DNA from: an uncultured Oscillospiraceae bacterium
Lineage (GTDB): Bacteria > Bacillota > Clostridia > Oscillospirales > Acutalibacteraceae
Length of the DNA stretch: 64,000 bases
Reading direction: 5' to 3'
Assembly (NCBI GenBank): GCA_900543215.1
Contig: UQQR01000001.1
Location: 62,001-126,000 of the forward strand
Every line of letters starts with the position of its first letter. Within the stretch, counting starts at the first letter, position 1. A model generated the notes under the pieces. It did not search any database, had not been told where the DNA came from, and was given only the letters and a program-made list of their open reading frames with translations. Below are positions 35,298-44,697 of the stretch, in pieces. The position numbers and the translations under genes are program-made.

Positions 35298-36380
35298 ATG
35301 AAAAAATACAGCGTAGGAATAATAGGGGCCACCGGAATGGTAGGTCAACGTTTTTCCCTGCTTCTCCATAATCATCCGTGGTTCAATGTCACAGCCCTTG
35401 CCGCAAGCGCGAATTCGGCAGGCAAAACATATGAGGAGGCAATCGGCAGCCGCTGGGCAATGAAAGAGCCTATACCCGAAAATTTAAAGGCTATGCCTGT
35501 TTTGGACGCCGAAAAGGATATTGATAAAATAACAGGTCTTGTCGACTTTGTTTTTTGCGCCGTTAATATGAAAAAGGACGAAATAAAAGCGCTTGAGAAA
35601 AAATACGCAAAGCACGAGTGCCCCGTTGTATCAAACAACAGCGCTCACCGCTTTACTCCCGATGTTCCGATGGTTATTCCCGAAATCAATTCCGACCATC
35701 TCTCTGTAATACCCTCTCAAAGAAAGCGTCTCGGCACAAAGAGAGGCTTTATCGCCGTAAAATCCAACTGCTCGCTCCAAAGCTATGTCCCTGCGCTTTA
35801 TCCGCTTGACGAAATGTTTGGTTTAGACAAGGTGCTTGTGTCTACCTATCAGGCGATTTCGGGTGCAGGTAAAACCTTTGAGCGCTGGCCCGAAATGATT
35901 GATAATGTAATCCCCTATATCGGCGGTGAGGAAGAAAAAAGTGAAAAGGAACCGCTTAAGATTTGGGGCAAAATAAAGGACGGTGAGATAGTTCCCGCCG
36001 ACGAGCCCAAATTCACGGCGCAGTGCATAAGGGTTCCCGTTTCGGACGGACATTTGGCGTCTGTTTTCGTTGATTTTAAGAAAAAACCCACAAAGGAAGA
36101 AATACTTAAAATTTGGGACAGCTATTCGGGCGAGCCGCAAAAACTCGGACTTCCCCACGCACCTAAAAAATTCCTCCACTATTATACCGAGGACGATATG
36201 CCGCAGACGAAGCTCTGTCGTGACCTTGAGGGCGGTATGGCAATTTCCGTCGGCAGACTTCGCGAGGATACGCAGTATGATTACAAGTTTGTTTGCGTTT
36301 CCCATAACACCTTAAGAGGAGCTGCGGGCGGCGCTGTTCTGCTTGCCGAGCTGCTCTGCGCAAAGGGTTATATGGATTAA
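35298..36380 (+). CDS. asd: Aspartate-semialdehyde dehydrogenase
   Basis: Reduces aspartyl phosphate to aspartate semialdehyde, the branch point to lysine/diaminopimelate, threonine and methionine. The 360-residue protein has the NADP motif GATGMVGQ at 10-17 and the catalytic cysteine in SNCSLQS near residue 155. It belongs to the archaeal/yeast-like branch rather than the classical E. coli one, judging from HRFTPDVPMVIPEIN. The start is the ATG at 35298 with AAAGGAATG upstream. First of asd-dapA-dapB. Confidence 0.95.
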   Translation: MKKYSVGIIGATGMVGQRFSLLLHNHPWFNVTALAASANSAGKTYEEAIGSRWAMKEPIPENLKAMPVLDAEKDIDKITGLVDFVFCAVNMKKDEIKALEKKYAKHECPVVSNNSAHRFTPDVPMVIPEINSDHLSVIPSQRKRLGTKRGFIAVKSNCSLQSYVPALYPLDEMFGLDKVLVSTYQAISGAGKTFERWPEMIDNVIPYIGGEEEKSEKEPLKIWGKIKDGEIVPADEPKFTAQCIRVPVSDGHLASVFVDFKKKPTKEEILKIWDSYSGEPQKLGLPHAPKKFLHYYTEDDMPQTKLCRDLEGGMAISVGRLREDTQYDYKFVCVSHNTLRGAAGGAVLLAELLCAKGYMD

Positions 36381-36403
36381 CATATTTTAAGGAGTGGTCT
36401 TTT

Positions 36404-37291
36404 ATGAAGAAGAGAATTTTTACCGGCGCAGCCACGGCACTCATCACACCTATGAACAATGACGGAAGCGTAAACTTCGAACGCCTTTCCTCTCTTGTTG
36501 ACGAGCAGATAGCAGGCGGTATAGACGCCCTTGTAATCTGCGGCACAACGGGTGAAAAATCCACGCTCAACTACGAGGAGCATGTAAATGTTATAAAAAC
36601 CGCCGCAAAAGCAAATGCCGGCCGTGTACCGCTTATAGCAGGGACCGGCAGTAACGACACCGTGTACTCCGTAGGCCTTTGCAAGGACGCCGAGGATGCC
36701 GGAGCGGACGCTTTTTTAATGGTTACTCCCTATTATAACAAAACCTCACAGCACGGTCTTGTGGCGCACTACAATTATATTGCGGACCGTGTTGATAAAC
36801 CGATAATACTTTATAATGTTCCTTCAAGAACCGGCGTTGCGATAAAACCGGAAACCTATAAGGAAATATCAAAGCATCCGAACATCGTTGCGGTAAAGGA
36901 AGCCAACGGCGATTTATCCTCCGTAGCACAGACAAAATATCTCTGCGGTGATGAGCTTGATATATATTCGGGAAACGACGACCAGACCGTTCCGATAATG
37001 TCACTCGGCGGTATCGGCGTAATTTCGGTGCTTTCGAACATATTACCGGGAGTTATGCATAAAATGTGCGCCGATTACCTTTCGGGCAATACAAAGGAAG
37101 CTGCCGAAACGCAGATTAAATATACCGGTCTTATGAATGCGCTGTTCAGTGATGTAAACCCCGTTCCCGTAAAGGAAGCTATGAATATTTTGGGAATGAA
37201 CGCGGGTCCGTGCAGACTTCCCCTTTATCCGATGGCGGAAAGCGCGGTAGCAAAGCTTAAGGAAAAACTTAAGGAATGCGGATGTCTTTAA
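36404..37291 (+). CDS. dapA: 4-hydroxy-tetrahydrodipicolinate synthase
   Basis: Condenses pyruvate with aspartate semialdehyde. The 295-residue TIM-barrel protein has the GTTGEKSTL motif near residues 46-54, the catalytic Tyr in YNVPSRTG and the Schiff-base Lys in VAVKEANGD. AAGGAG precedes the ATG. The middle gene of the lysine/diaminopimelate operon, which also feeds spore dipicolinate. Confidence 0.97.
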   Translation: MKKRIFTGAATALITPMNNDGSVNFERLSSLVDEQIAGGIDALVICGTTGEKSTLNYEEHVNVIKTAAKANAGRVPLIAGTGSNDTVYSVGLCKDAEDAGADAFLMVTPYYNKTSQHGLVAHYNYIADRVDKPIILYNVPSRTGVAIKPETYKEISKHPNIVAVKEANGDLSSVAQTKYLCGDELDIYSGNDDQTVPIMSLGGIGVISVLSNILPGVMHKMCADYLSGNTKEAAETQIKYTGLMNALFSDVNPVPVKEAMNILGMNAGPCRLPLYPMAESAVAKLKEKLKECGCL

Positions 37292-37314
37292 ACTCATAAA
37301 ACGGAAGTGAAAAT

Positions 37315-38067
37315 ATGATAAATGCAATTCTTTGCGGAGCGTCCGGCAAAATGGGCGGCTTTGTAGCCGATGCCGCCAAGGAGGACGGAAGCATTAAAAT
37401 CGTCGCGGGCGTTGACAAAATTAACAACGGCGAGGATTTTCCTGTCTTCTCCGCATTTTCGGACATTAATACAAAAGCCGACATAATTATTGATTTTTCC
37501 CATACCTCTATGCTTGACGGTCTTCTTGATTACGCCGTAAAAAATAAAATTCCGGCAGTAATCGCCACCACAGGCTATGATGACGGGCAGATTGAAAAAA
37601 TCAAACAGGCTTCTAAAGAAATACCCGTATTTTTCACATTCAATATGTCTATCGGCGTAAATCTTGTTGCGAGCCTTGCAAAAAAGGCCGCCGCCGTATT
37701 GGGCGACAGCTTTGATATTGAAATTGTTGAAATGCATCATAATCAAAAAATAGACGCACCGTCAGGCACCGCAATAATGCTAGCGAACGCAGTGAACTCC
37801 GTTTTCGGCGACACGCTCAATTACGAATACGACCGCCATTCCGTCCGCAGAAAACGCCCGAAGAACGAAATCGGCATACATTCGGTAAGGGGCGGCACTA
37901 TTGTCGGCGAACACGAGGTCATTTTTGCCGGACACGATGAGGTTATAAAAATTTCACACTCGGCGCAATCCCGTGAGGTTTTTGCCGTCGGCGCTGTAAG
38001 AGCCGCAAAATTCCTTTTCGGAAAAGCCCCGGGGCTTTATGATATGAACAGTATAATGAGCTTTTAA
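37315..38067 (+). CDS. dapB: 4-hydroxy-tetrahydrodipicolinate reductase
   Basis: NAD(P)H-dependent reductase of 250 residues. The nucleotide motif is GASGKMGGF near residues 7-15; the substrate loop is EMHHNQKIDAPSGTA in the middle. Last gene of asd-dapA-dapB, followed by a bidirectional terminator. Confidence 0.97.
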   Translation: MINAILCGASGKMGGFVADAAKEDGSIKIVAGVDKINNGEDFPVFSAFSDINTKADIIIDFSHTSMLDGLLDYAVKNKIPAVIATTGYDDGQIEKIKQASKEIPVFFTFNMSIGVNLVASLAKKAAAVLGDSFDIEIVEMHHNQKIDAPSGTAIMLANAVNSVFGDTLNYEYDRHSVRRKRPKNEIGIHSVRGGTIVGEHEVIFAGHDEVIKISHSAQSREVFAVGAVRAAKFLFGKAPGLYDMNSIMSF

Positions 38068-38072
38068 ATAAT

Positions 38073-38102
38073 AAAAAGGTCTCTTTCGGGAGACCTTTTT
38101 TT
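38073..38102. terminator. Bidirectional terminator between dapB and xerD
   Basis: AAAAAGGTCTC at 38073-38083 pairs with GAGACCTTTTT at 38090-38100. It lies between convergent genes. Confidence 0.85.
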
Positions 38103-38982
38103 ATTTTGCCAGCGGATGGTATTTTGCGTACGCCATCGTATATTTATTCTTCATAAACTGCGCATAGACCTGTGTGGACGATATATCCGAATGACCGAGC
38201 ATTTCCTTAATATCCTTAAGTTGTGCGCCGTTTTCAAGCAAATGCGCGGCAAATGAATGACGGAGCGTATGCGGCGTAATATCCTTTTTAATACCCGCCT
38301 TTTCCGAGTAATGTTTTATTATCTTCCAAAAGCCCTGTCTTGACATTGGCTGTCCGCTCATATTTGTAAAAAGCCTGTCCTCCGCCTTATCCGTAACTAT
38401 CGCGGGTCTTACATTTACAAGATACGCCGCTACGGTTTTGACAGCCGCAGGATACATAGGAACTATTCTTTCCTTTTTTCCGTTATGTAGATGAAGAATA
38501 CCGATTTGAAGATTAATATCGCTTACGGTAAGCTCAATAAGCTCTGAAACCTTTATCCCCGTTGCGTATAAAAGCTCAAGCATAGCCTTGTCTCTTACAC
38601 TTTTATAGTCGTTCCCGTCGGGTTGGGACAAAAGCAGAACAATCTCGTTTGAATCAAGTATTCCGGGAAGCTTCTTCTCACCGTGCTGAAGCTTTATGCC
38701 CTCGACCGGATCGGCGTCGGAAATTCCGCTTTGCGTAAGGAATTTATAATAGCACCTGAGCGAAGCGAGAATACGGGTCTTTGTAGCTTCGGACTTACCC
38801 GTAGCTGTAAGATAGTCAAGATAACTGCGTAAAAACGCATTATCGGCAGAATCAATATTTTTACCGGAGGCGGAGCAATAAGCGGAATACTGGTTTACAT
38901 CACGAAGATAAGATTCAACCGTATTTGCGGACGATTTTTTCACCTTTAACAAATATTCTTTGAATTTATCAGTGTCCGACAT
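38101..38982 (-). CDS. xerD: XerD-like tyrosine recombinase with Lys at catalytic Arg I
   Basis: A 293-residue recombinase with a SAM-like N-terminal domain and a catalytic domain. Seen are the beta-strand Lys in NGKKERIVP, HTLRHSFA (His and Arg II), the GH of MLGHSDISS and the Tyr in QVYAQF. At the first catalytic Arg the sequence reads ATGIKVSEL (codon AAG) where XerC/D usually have ATGLRVSEL. It follows spoIIM, the usual clostridial position of xerD. It should resolve chromosome dimers if active; the substitution makes that uncertain. Confidence 0.88.
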   Translation of the reverse strand: MSDTDKFKEYLLKVKKSSANTVESYLRDVNQYSAYCSASGKNIDSADNAFLRSYLDYLTATGKSEATKTRILASLRCYYKFLTQSGISDADPVEGIKLQHGEKKLPGILDSNEIVLLLSQPDGNDYKSVRDKAMLELLYATGIKVSELIELTVSDINLQIGILHLHNGKKERIVPMYPAAVKTVAAYLVNVRPAIVTDKAEDRLFTNMSGQPMSRQGFWKIIKHYSEKAGIKKDITPHTLRHSFAAHLLENGAQLKDIKEMLGHSDISSTQVYAQFMKNKYTMAYAKYHPLAK

Positions 38983-39005
38983 TATTGCACCTCCTTAAAA
39001 TTTTT

Positions 39006-39635
39006 TTACAGCTTTAAGCCGCTCATAAACGAACAGGACAGAACTGCGTCTGTCAAAGCGGACGCAAGCACAAGCAAAGTAATGAATAAATATCTTCCGC
39101 AGTAACTTCTAAAATCAACCGAAAGGTTGAACGGTGAAGAACCGGGAAGCGACATTTTAGCAATGATAAGCGAAAATCTGACCGACTCACGGGACGCCAA
39201 AAGCAACGCCGAAATAAGAAGTATTGCAGGCGGCAGTACCAGCACCGCATTAAAAGCAATGCCCTTTACCGAATAATCGGAATAAAGTAATGCTGTAACA
39301 CTGCCGTAAAGCACGCCCCTTGCAAAAAGAGAAAACGGAGCCAAAATAACCCCCATCATTGAAGTACCGAATGTAAAAAGAATAAGCAGCATAAGCATTG
39401 ATTCCATAAAGGAATTGAGTACAACCGAAAAAAAAGAAGACTCAAATCTTTGCGAAATAAATCTCTCTATATATGTATTCGAATACTCGGCAAGGATATG
39501 CACCTTATGATATGAAAATGTACCTGCGGCAATTCCCGCAATGAACAAGGCAACCAAGATAACAAGAACATTATTTTTTGCGATAAAATTGCCTATCTTC
39601 AAACTCTTGATACTTAAAACAGTACCCTTTCGCAT
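39006..39635 (-). CDS. spoIIM: Stage II sporulation protein M
   Basis: Membrane protein of the DMP complex that drives engulfment by peptidoglycan hydrolysis. About 209 residues with five membrane segments; ILFTFGTSMMGVILAPFSLF recalls the family core. The start is the ATG at 39635, after GGGAGTG; a start at 39680 would ignore it. Supports a spore-forming host. xerD follows 23 bases downstream. Confidence 0.85.
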   Translation of the reverse strand: MRKGTVLSIKSLKIGNFIAKNNVLVILVALFIAGIAAGTFSYHKVHILAEYSNTYIERFISQRFESSFFSVVLNSFMESMLMLLILFTFGTSMMGVILAPFSLFARGVLYGSVTALLYSDYSVKGIAFNAVLVLPPAILLISALLLASRESVRFSLIIAKMSLPGSSPFNLSVDFRSYCGRYLFITLLVLASALTDAVLSCSFMSGLKL

Positions 39636-39755
39636 ATAATCACTCCCGTTTCTAAATAATACTATGCGAAAACGGGACAAGATATACCGAAAGTTTTTTA
39701 ACTATATTTAGTTTAAATACATATAGCGGCATACAAAATGTTGATAAAACTGTTG

Positions 39756-39942
39756 TTATGTAAACTTTATATCAAAAGTCAGTAAAGAGTAATGAGTTTA
39801 ACTCAATCCCTACTTTGCGATAACAAGATTATGATACTACATTTTCTCTTTTATGTCAACTGCGAATTTTGGTATTGGTAAATGTTATGTAAACTATTTA
39901 TGTAAACCACACAATATGTGCCGATACTCTCATTATGTAAAC
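39756..39942 (+). repeat. Repeated TTATGTAAAC motif in the spoIIM/SDR intergenic region
   Basis: Exact copies begin at 39756, 39885, 39898 and 39933, all in the same orientation. A variant TTATGTCAAC begins at 39851. The near-palindrome TGAGTTTAACTCA lies at 39793. The 395-base gap holds no ORF of note. The motif may be an operator; its binding protein is unknown. Confidence 0.6.
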
Positions 39943-39983
39943 CCAAATTGTTGTAATTTGTTCTTTATTTTTTTTGAAAATTA

Positions 39984-39992
39984 TGGTATACT
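39984..39992 (+). promoter_or_regulatory. Extended -10 promoter of the SDR gene
   Basis: TGGTATACT is an extended -10. No clear -35 lies at the normal distance, so an activator may be needed; the repeats upstream are candidates for its site. Confidence 0.45.
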
Positions 39993-40030
39993 TATTTCTA
40001 TTAAGACAGATTATGAAATGAGGAGAACAT

Positions 40031-40765
40031 ATGGCAAAGACGGTAATAGTCACAGGCTCGTCAAAGGGTATCGGTGCGGCAACGGCAATTATGTTTGCGG
40101 GTAAGGGATATAATGTTGTAATCAATTATAACGAGTCCTATGAATCGGCAAGTCTGCTCTGCAGTTCGCTTGTAAGCAACGGTTACTCCGTTATAACCCA
40201 AAAGGCGAATGTGGCAAATAAAATGGAAGTAGACCTTATGGTAAAAGAGACCCTTTACAAATTCGGCAGTATTGATGTACTTGTAAATAATGCAGGCGTT
40301 GCCTATCAGGGTCTCATAACCGATACCGACGAAATTGATTTTGACCGCATTATAGACATTGACTTAAAAGGAGTTTTTAACTGCTGCAAATCGGTCACTC
40401 CAGTAATGGTAAACCAAAAATCGGGTACAATAATAAATATCTCATCAATGTGGGGTCAGGTAGGCGCCTCGTGCGAGGTTGCCTATTCCGCCGCAAAAGC
40501 AGGCGTTATAGGACTTACAAAAGCGCTTGCAAAAGAGCTTGCCCCAAGCGGAATTACCGTAAACTGTATTGCCCCCGGTCTTATTGAAACCGCTATGAAT
40601 TCAAACCTTTCGGTTGAAGACCTTAACGCTTTTGTTGAGGAAATACCCCTCGGCAGAATCGGCAATGCAAACGAAATCGCCTCTGCCGCATTGTTCCTCT
40701 CCTCCCCTGCCGCGGAATACATAACAGGTCAGGTTTTAGGAATTAACGGCGGTTATATAATTTAA
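40031..40765 (+). CDS. Short-chain dehydrogenase/reductase, FabG-like
   Basis: A 244-residue Rossmann-fold NAD(P)H oxidoreductase. Motifs are TGSSKGIG near residues 8-15, NNAGVA near 88-93, the catalytic Ser in INISSMWG and YSAAK (Tyr-x-x-x-Lys). C-terminal GQVLGINGGYI is typical of 3-oxoacyl-ACP reductases. No fatty-acid genes are nearby, so a stand-alone role on another substrate is possible. GAGGAG precedes the ATG. Confidence 0.9.
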   Translation: MAKTVIVTGSSKGIGAATAIMFAGKGYNVVINYNESYESASLLCSSLVSNGYSVITQKANVANKMEVDLMVKETLYKFGSIDVLVNNAGVAYQGLITDTDEIDFDRIIDIDLKGVFNCCKSVTPVMVNQKSGTIINISSMWGQVGASCEVAYSAAKAGVIGLTKALAKELAPSGITVNCIAPGLIETAMNSNLSVEDLNAFVEEIPLGRIGNANEIASAALFLSSPAAEYITGQVLGINGGYII

Positions 40766-40773
40766 GGTATAAA

Positions 40774-40807
40774 AAATGCCATAGGGCTTTTAAAGCTCTA
40801 TGGCATT
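40774..40807. terminator. Bidirectional terminator overlapping the end of maf
   Basis: AAATGCCATAG pairs with CTATGGCATTT, with an inner GCTTT/AAAGC stem. The last codons of maf on the minus strand lie in the right arm. Confidence 0.75.
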
Positions 40808-41349
40808 TCGTTTAAAAATCGTTTAAGCCTTGCTACGGGAAGACCGACGACATTAAAATAATCGCCGCCAATCCGTTTTACAAGCAAACCGCCCTTACCC
40901 TGAATACCGTAAGCACCGGCTTTGTCAAACGGCTCACCTGTCAGCAAATAATCATTTATCTCTTTTTCGGTAAGCGGATAAAACTCCACCGTCGTTTCTT
41001 CTGAAAACGACAGGCATATACCGTTTTTAACAACGGCGCAGCCTGTTATAACCTTATGTGTTTTTCCCGAAAGACTGCCGAGCATTTCTCGGGCATTTTG
41101 TTCGCTTGTGGGCTTGCCTAAAATTTTGCCGCCCGAAAACACGCCCGTATCGGCGCCTATTACCGTACCGTGCGGAAATTTATGCGAAACCGAAATTGCC
41201 TTTTCACGCGCAATGTATTCGGGAAATTCGGTTATCGGCAAACCGTCCGGCAGGCTCTCGTCGCAATCGGACGGAAAAACCTCAAATTCCTCGGTGATAA
41301 GCCGCAGCAGATCTTTTCGCCTCGGTGAAGCGGATGCTAAAATTATCAT
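40798..41349 (-). CDS. maf: Maf-family nucleotide pyrophosphatase
   Basis: House-cleaning nucleotide pyrophosphatase (dTTP/UTP type) of 183 residues. It begins with ASASPRRKDLL, the family signature, and has GADTGVFSGGKILGKP near residue 65 and GAYGIQGKGG near 145. It follows the DUF975 gene by two bases. Confidence 0.94.
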   Translation of the reverse strand: MIILASASPRRKDLLRLITEEFEVFPSDCDESLPDGLPITEFPEYIAREKAISVSHKFPHGTVIGADTGVFSGGKILGKPTSEQNAREMLGSLSGKTHKVITGCAVVKNGICLSFSEETTVEFYPLTEKEINDYLLTGEPFDKAGAYGIQGKGGLLVKRIGGDYFNVVGLPVARLKRFLNEMP

Positions 41350-41351
41350 AG

Positions 41352-42155
41352 TTATATACCTGCCACAAAGGTCGGGAATGTGTCGGAATTTTGCTTATCA
41401 ACCCTTTTGTTATACTCCGCAACCGCAAACCGTGTATGAACGCTTACGGAAGTAATAATATAAGGAAGTGTAAACATAATCGGAATTATAAGAACGGAAA
41501 GTATTATCCATCCGAGCAGGCTAAAAAACAAATATATAAAATCAAGCATTGTTGACTTCGATATTACATCGGACATATGAATAGCCTCGGCGGCGTCCAT
41601 ATCCTCGTCCGCAATCAAAAGGAACGGAGCAATATAGTACCTTGCCATAACAAAGGCGAGTATAACGGAAGCGACCGATTTAAGAAAAAGCGAAAGATAA
41701 TAGAGATTAGAGGTCCAAAGCGGAATCGGAATTTTAAGGGCGTCGTACAAAAACGAGCCTGAGAACAAATCCACGATCATTGCCGGTATAAAAAGTATCA
41801 CGCCGAAAAACAGCGCACGAACCGCAAGCAAAAGCTCCAGCTTAACGGCACGCAAATAATTGCTTTTACCCGAAAACCAGTAAAAAACCGAAACAGGCGA
41901 GTCATCCGCGCCGAAAATCATTCTCCAAAAAAACCTTATTACACCCAAAAAAAGCGGCAATAAAAGAAAAAATGACAAAACGGCAAACAAAACCATACCG
42001 ACAGCCTCGTTTGCAACAAAAGCTGTCAATGAAGTCGTCAAACCGACAATAAGCCATGCGCAAACCGGTATAACGCACACCGCCGCCGCTTTCGGCCAAT
42101 TATTTTTAAGCGCGGTTTTTGCCGTGTGCTTAACCGCAGAGCTTGTGGCTGTCAT
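41352..42155 (-). CDS. DUF975-family membrane protein
   Basis: About 267 residues, with roughly six membrane segments and an Ala-rich N-terminus (SSAVKHTAKTALKNNWPKA) typical of DUF975. The motif AAEAIHMSDVISK, near residue 195, also fits the family. The function is unknown. The start is the ATG at 42155, six bases after GGTGA. Upstream of maf with a two-base gap. Confidence 0.8.
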   Translation of the reverse strand: MTATSSAVKHTAKTALKNNWPKAAAVCVIPVCAWLIVGLTTSLTAFVANEAVGMVLFAVLSFFLLLPLFLGVIRFFWRMIFGADDSPVSVFYWFSGKSNYLRAVKLELLLAVRALFFGVILFIPAMIVDLFSGSFLYDALKIPIPLWTSNLYYLSLFLKSVASVILAFVMARYYIAPFLLIADEDMDAAEAIHMSDVISKSTMLDFIYLFFSLLGWIILSVLIIPIMFTLPYIITSVSVHTRFAVAEYNKRVDKQNSDTFPTFVAGI

Positions 42156-42250
42156 AAAAATCACCGTTACCTTCCGAAATACAAAATTTGCTTATTTTAT
42201 CTTTACTTCATATATTAGCATTAAAATTTGAAAATAAGATACCTAAATTA

Positions 42251-44578
42251 TTAAATAATCGTTAATTTAGCGTAGTTGGACATAAGCTTTTTAGTACCCA
42301 CGTTGTCAAACGCAATTTCAAGTAGATTATCCGCACCCATGGGAGTAACGGAAATAACCATACCCTCCCCGAAGGTCGAGTGCTTAACTCGCTGACCGAC
42401 GCTGTAATTTGCGGTCGGTTTTTTAATACTGTGCAGTGATTTTCCGAAAGAAATATCCCGCTTTTCGGCGGTCTTATTCCCGTAATCGGTGTTGCCGTAA
42501 TAGGAAAATCTCATTCCCGAGGTACTGCAAAGCTGTTCGGGAATTTCCTTTAAAAATCTTGAGGGCATATTTCTTCCCGTACAGCCGAATAACATTCTTG
42601 TATATGCGTTTGTAACAGTCAGATGCTTTTTTGCCCTTGTAATCGCAACATATGCAAGTCTCCGTTCTTCCTCTATTTCCTCGGGGCCCGAATATATTGA
42701 CTGATTTCCCGGGAAAATTCCTTCCTCCATACCTATAAGATATACATTGTTGAATTCAAGACCCTTTGCCGAATGTACCGTCATCAGCACAACCTTATCA
42801 TCATCGCTGTTAAGCGAATCAATATCGCTTACAAGCGCCAACTGTTCAAGAAATTCGGATAAAGTCGGTTCTTCTGTGTCTTCTTCATACTGTGCGATAG
42901 TTGTGGCGAATTCGTCGAGGTATTCAAGTCTTTCACTGTCTTCTTCATTAACTGTAAGACTTGTTCTGTAACCCGTTTGCTCAAGAATTTCCGTATAAAG
43001 GTCTGAAATAGAGTTTTCCTCGGAAAACTCGGTAAGCGTATCTATAAGCTCGCAAAAGCTTTTTAGCTTCCCTGCTGCACGGTTTATGCCATCAAATTCA
43101 TCCGCGCGCCTTAAAACCTCGATAATAGGCACGCCAAGCTCAGCCGCTATTGCGGCGGCATTGTTTACGGTAGTGGGGCCTATTCCCCGTTTCGGCTCGT
43201 TAATTATACGGCGCAGCCGCAGATCATCGCTGTTATTGTTTATAAGTTGCATATAAGCTATAACATCCTTGATTTCCTTGCGGTCAAAGAATTTCATTCC
43301 GCCGATTACACGATAGGATATTCCGCTTCTCAAAAATACATTTTCAAGCGAGCCGGATTGGGCGTTCATTCGGTAAAGCACCGCATTATCGGAAAAACTT
43401 GCGCCCTCCCTTACGCTTTCAAGAATTTTTTGAGCCACAAAACGAGCCTCGCCCCGCTCATCCTCGGCGGTATAGACCTCGATTTTGTCGCCTACGCCGT
43501 TGTCAGTCCACAGCTCCTTGCCCTTGCGCCCGACATTATTGCTTATAACGGCATTGGCGGCGTCCAGTATATTGGAGGTGGAACGGTAATTCTGTTCAAG
43601 CCTTATTACCTTAGCGCCCCTGTACTCATCCTCAAAATTAAGTATGTTTTCAACGGTGGCGCCCCTGAAGCGGTAAATGCTCTGGTCGTCGTCACCCACA
43701 ACACACAGATTGTTAAAGCCTGAGGCAAGAAGGCTTACCAAAACATACTGGGCGTGGTTGGTGTCCTGATATTCGTCTACCATAACATACTTGAATTTGT
43801 CGGTGTAGTATGCCAAAACCTCGCTGTCCGACTTCAAAAGCCTTACCGTGTTTACTATCATATCGTCAAAATCCATAGCGTCGGCGCTTTTAAGCCTGTT
43901 TTGATAAATTTCATAAAGCTGCGCTATGGTTTTCTGCCTTGTATCGTTTCCGGCAGTTTCCTTATACTCTTTCGGAGTTATAAGCGAGTCCTTAGCTCCC
44001 GATATTGCCGAAAGTATGCTTTTCACGGGATAAATCTTTTCATCAATTTCATTATTCCGCAGTATATCCTTCATAAGACGGCGCTGGTCGTCCGTATCGT
44101 AAATAGTAAAGTGCGAGGTGTAACCCAGCCTGTCGCCGTAGCGGCGCAGTATTTTTCCGCAAACAGAGTGAAAAGTACCTGCCCATATATCTTCGCCGCC
44201 GTCTGTAAGCTTTAAGGAAATTCGTTCCTTAAGCTCGTTTGCCGCCTTATTTGTAAAGGTAATGGCAAGGATATTCCAGGGGTTTACGGGGTAAACGCTG
44301 AATACGCCGTTTGGGACAAAATCCGTAACGCCGTTTATGTAGTCCTCACCTGTTTTAATAAGGTCGTCAGGGAGGTTCGGGCAATAATCGCTGTTGTACG
44401 CATTGCCGAATTTAACAAGATTTGCGATTCTATTTACAAGCACCGTTGTTTTTCCGCTTCCGGCACCGGCAAGCACAAGCACGGGCCCCTCAACCGTTGT
44501 TACCGCCTCAAACTGGCGGTCGTTCATATTTGAAAAATACTTTTTTATTACTTTTCGTCTTAATTCTTTAAATTCCAT
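42251..44578 (-). CDS. pcrA: ATP-dependent DNA helicase PcrA/UvrD
   Basis: Superfamily 1A 3'-5' helicase of 775 residues for repair and replication-fork clearing. It begins with NDRQFEAVTTVEGPVLVLAG; Walker A is GAGSGKTT, motif II is DEYQDTN, and VYLIGMEEGIFP and AITRAKKHL follow. The C-terminal VGQRVKHSTFGEGMV is the PcrA tail that contacts RNA polymerase. It has a minus-strand promoter at 44596-44624. Confidence 0.96.
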   Translation of the reverse strand: MEFKELRRKVIKKYFSNMNDRQFEAVTTVEGPVLVLAGAGSGKTTVLVNRIANLVKFGNAYNSDYCPNLPDDLIKTGEDYINGVTDFVPNGVFSVYPVNPWNILAITFTNKAANELKERISLKLTDGGEDIWAGTFHSVCGKILRRYGDRLGYTSHFTIYDTDDQRRLMKDILRNNEIDEKIYPVKSILSAISGAKDSLITPKEYKETAGNDTRQKTIAQLYEIYQNRLKSADAMDFDDMIVNTVRLLKSDSEVLAYYTDKFKYVMVDEYQDTNHAQYVLVSLLASGFNNLCVVGDDDQSIYRFRGATVENILNFEDEYRGAKVIRLEQNYRSTSNILDAANAVISNNVGRKGKELWTDNGVGDKIEVYTAEDERGEARFVAQKILESVREGASFSDNAVLYRMNAQSGSLENVFLRSGISYRVIGGMKFFDRKEIKDVIAYMQLINNNSDDLRLRRIINEPKRGIGPTTVNNAAAIAAELGVPIIEVLRRADEFDGINRAAGKLKSFCELIDTLTEFSEENSISDLYTEILEQTGYRTSLTVNEEDSERLEYLDEFATTIAQYEEDTEEPTLSEFLEQLALVSDIDSLNSDDDKVVLMTVHSAKGLEFNNVYLIGMEEGIFPGNQSIYSGPEEIEEERRLAYVAITRAKKHLTVTNAYTRMLFGCTGRNMPSRFLKEIPEQLCSTSGMRFSYYGNTDYGNKTAEKRDISFGKSLHSIKKPTANYSVGQRVKHSTFGEGMVISVTPMGADNLLEIAFDNVGTKKLMSNYAKLTII

Positions 44579-44595
44579 AATTCACCCTCGGTATT

Positions 44596-44667
44596 ATAAT
44601 ACTATCAAAAATAAAAAAAGTCAACGGTTATAAAAACCTTGTAAAACGGTAAAAAAACTGTTATAAT
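44596..44667. promoter_or_regulatory. Divergent promoters between pcrA and the coiled-coil gene
   Basis: Rightward: TTGTAA at 44639-44644 and TATAAT at 44662-44667, spacer 17. Leftward: TTGACT read from 44624 to 44619 and TATTAT read from 44601 to 44596, spacer 17. Confidence 0.6.
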
Positions 44668-44697
44668 GTAGTCAAATGCATTGAGGGGACGAAAAAA

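Noticed and set aside
39756..39942. Possible DnaA boxes or replication origin
   Set aside because: TTATGTAAAC does not fit TTATnCACA, and no dnaA, dnaN or AT-rich unwinding region is nearby. dnaB and rplI alone do not mark an origin.
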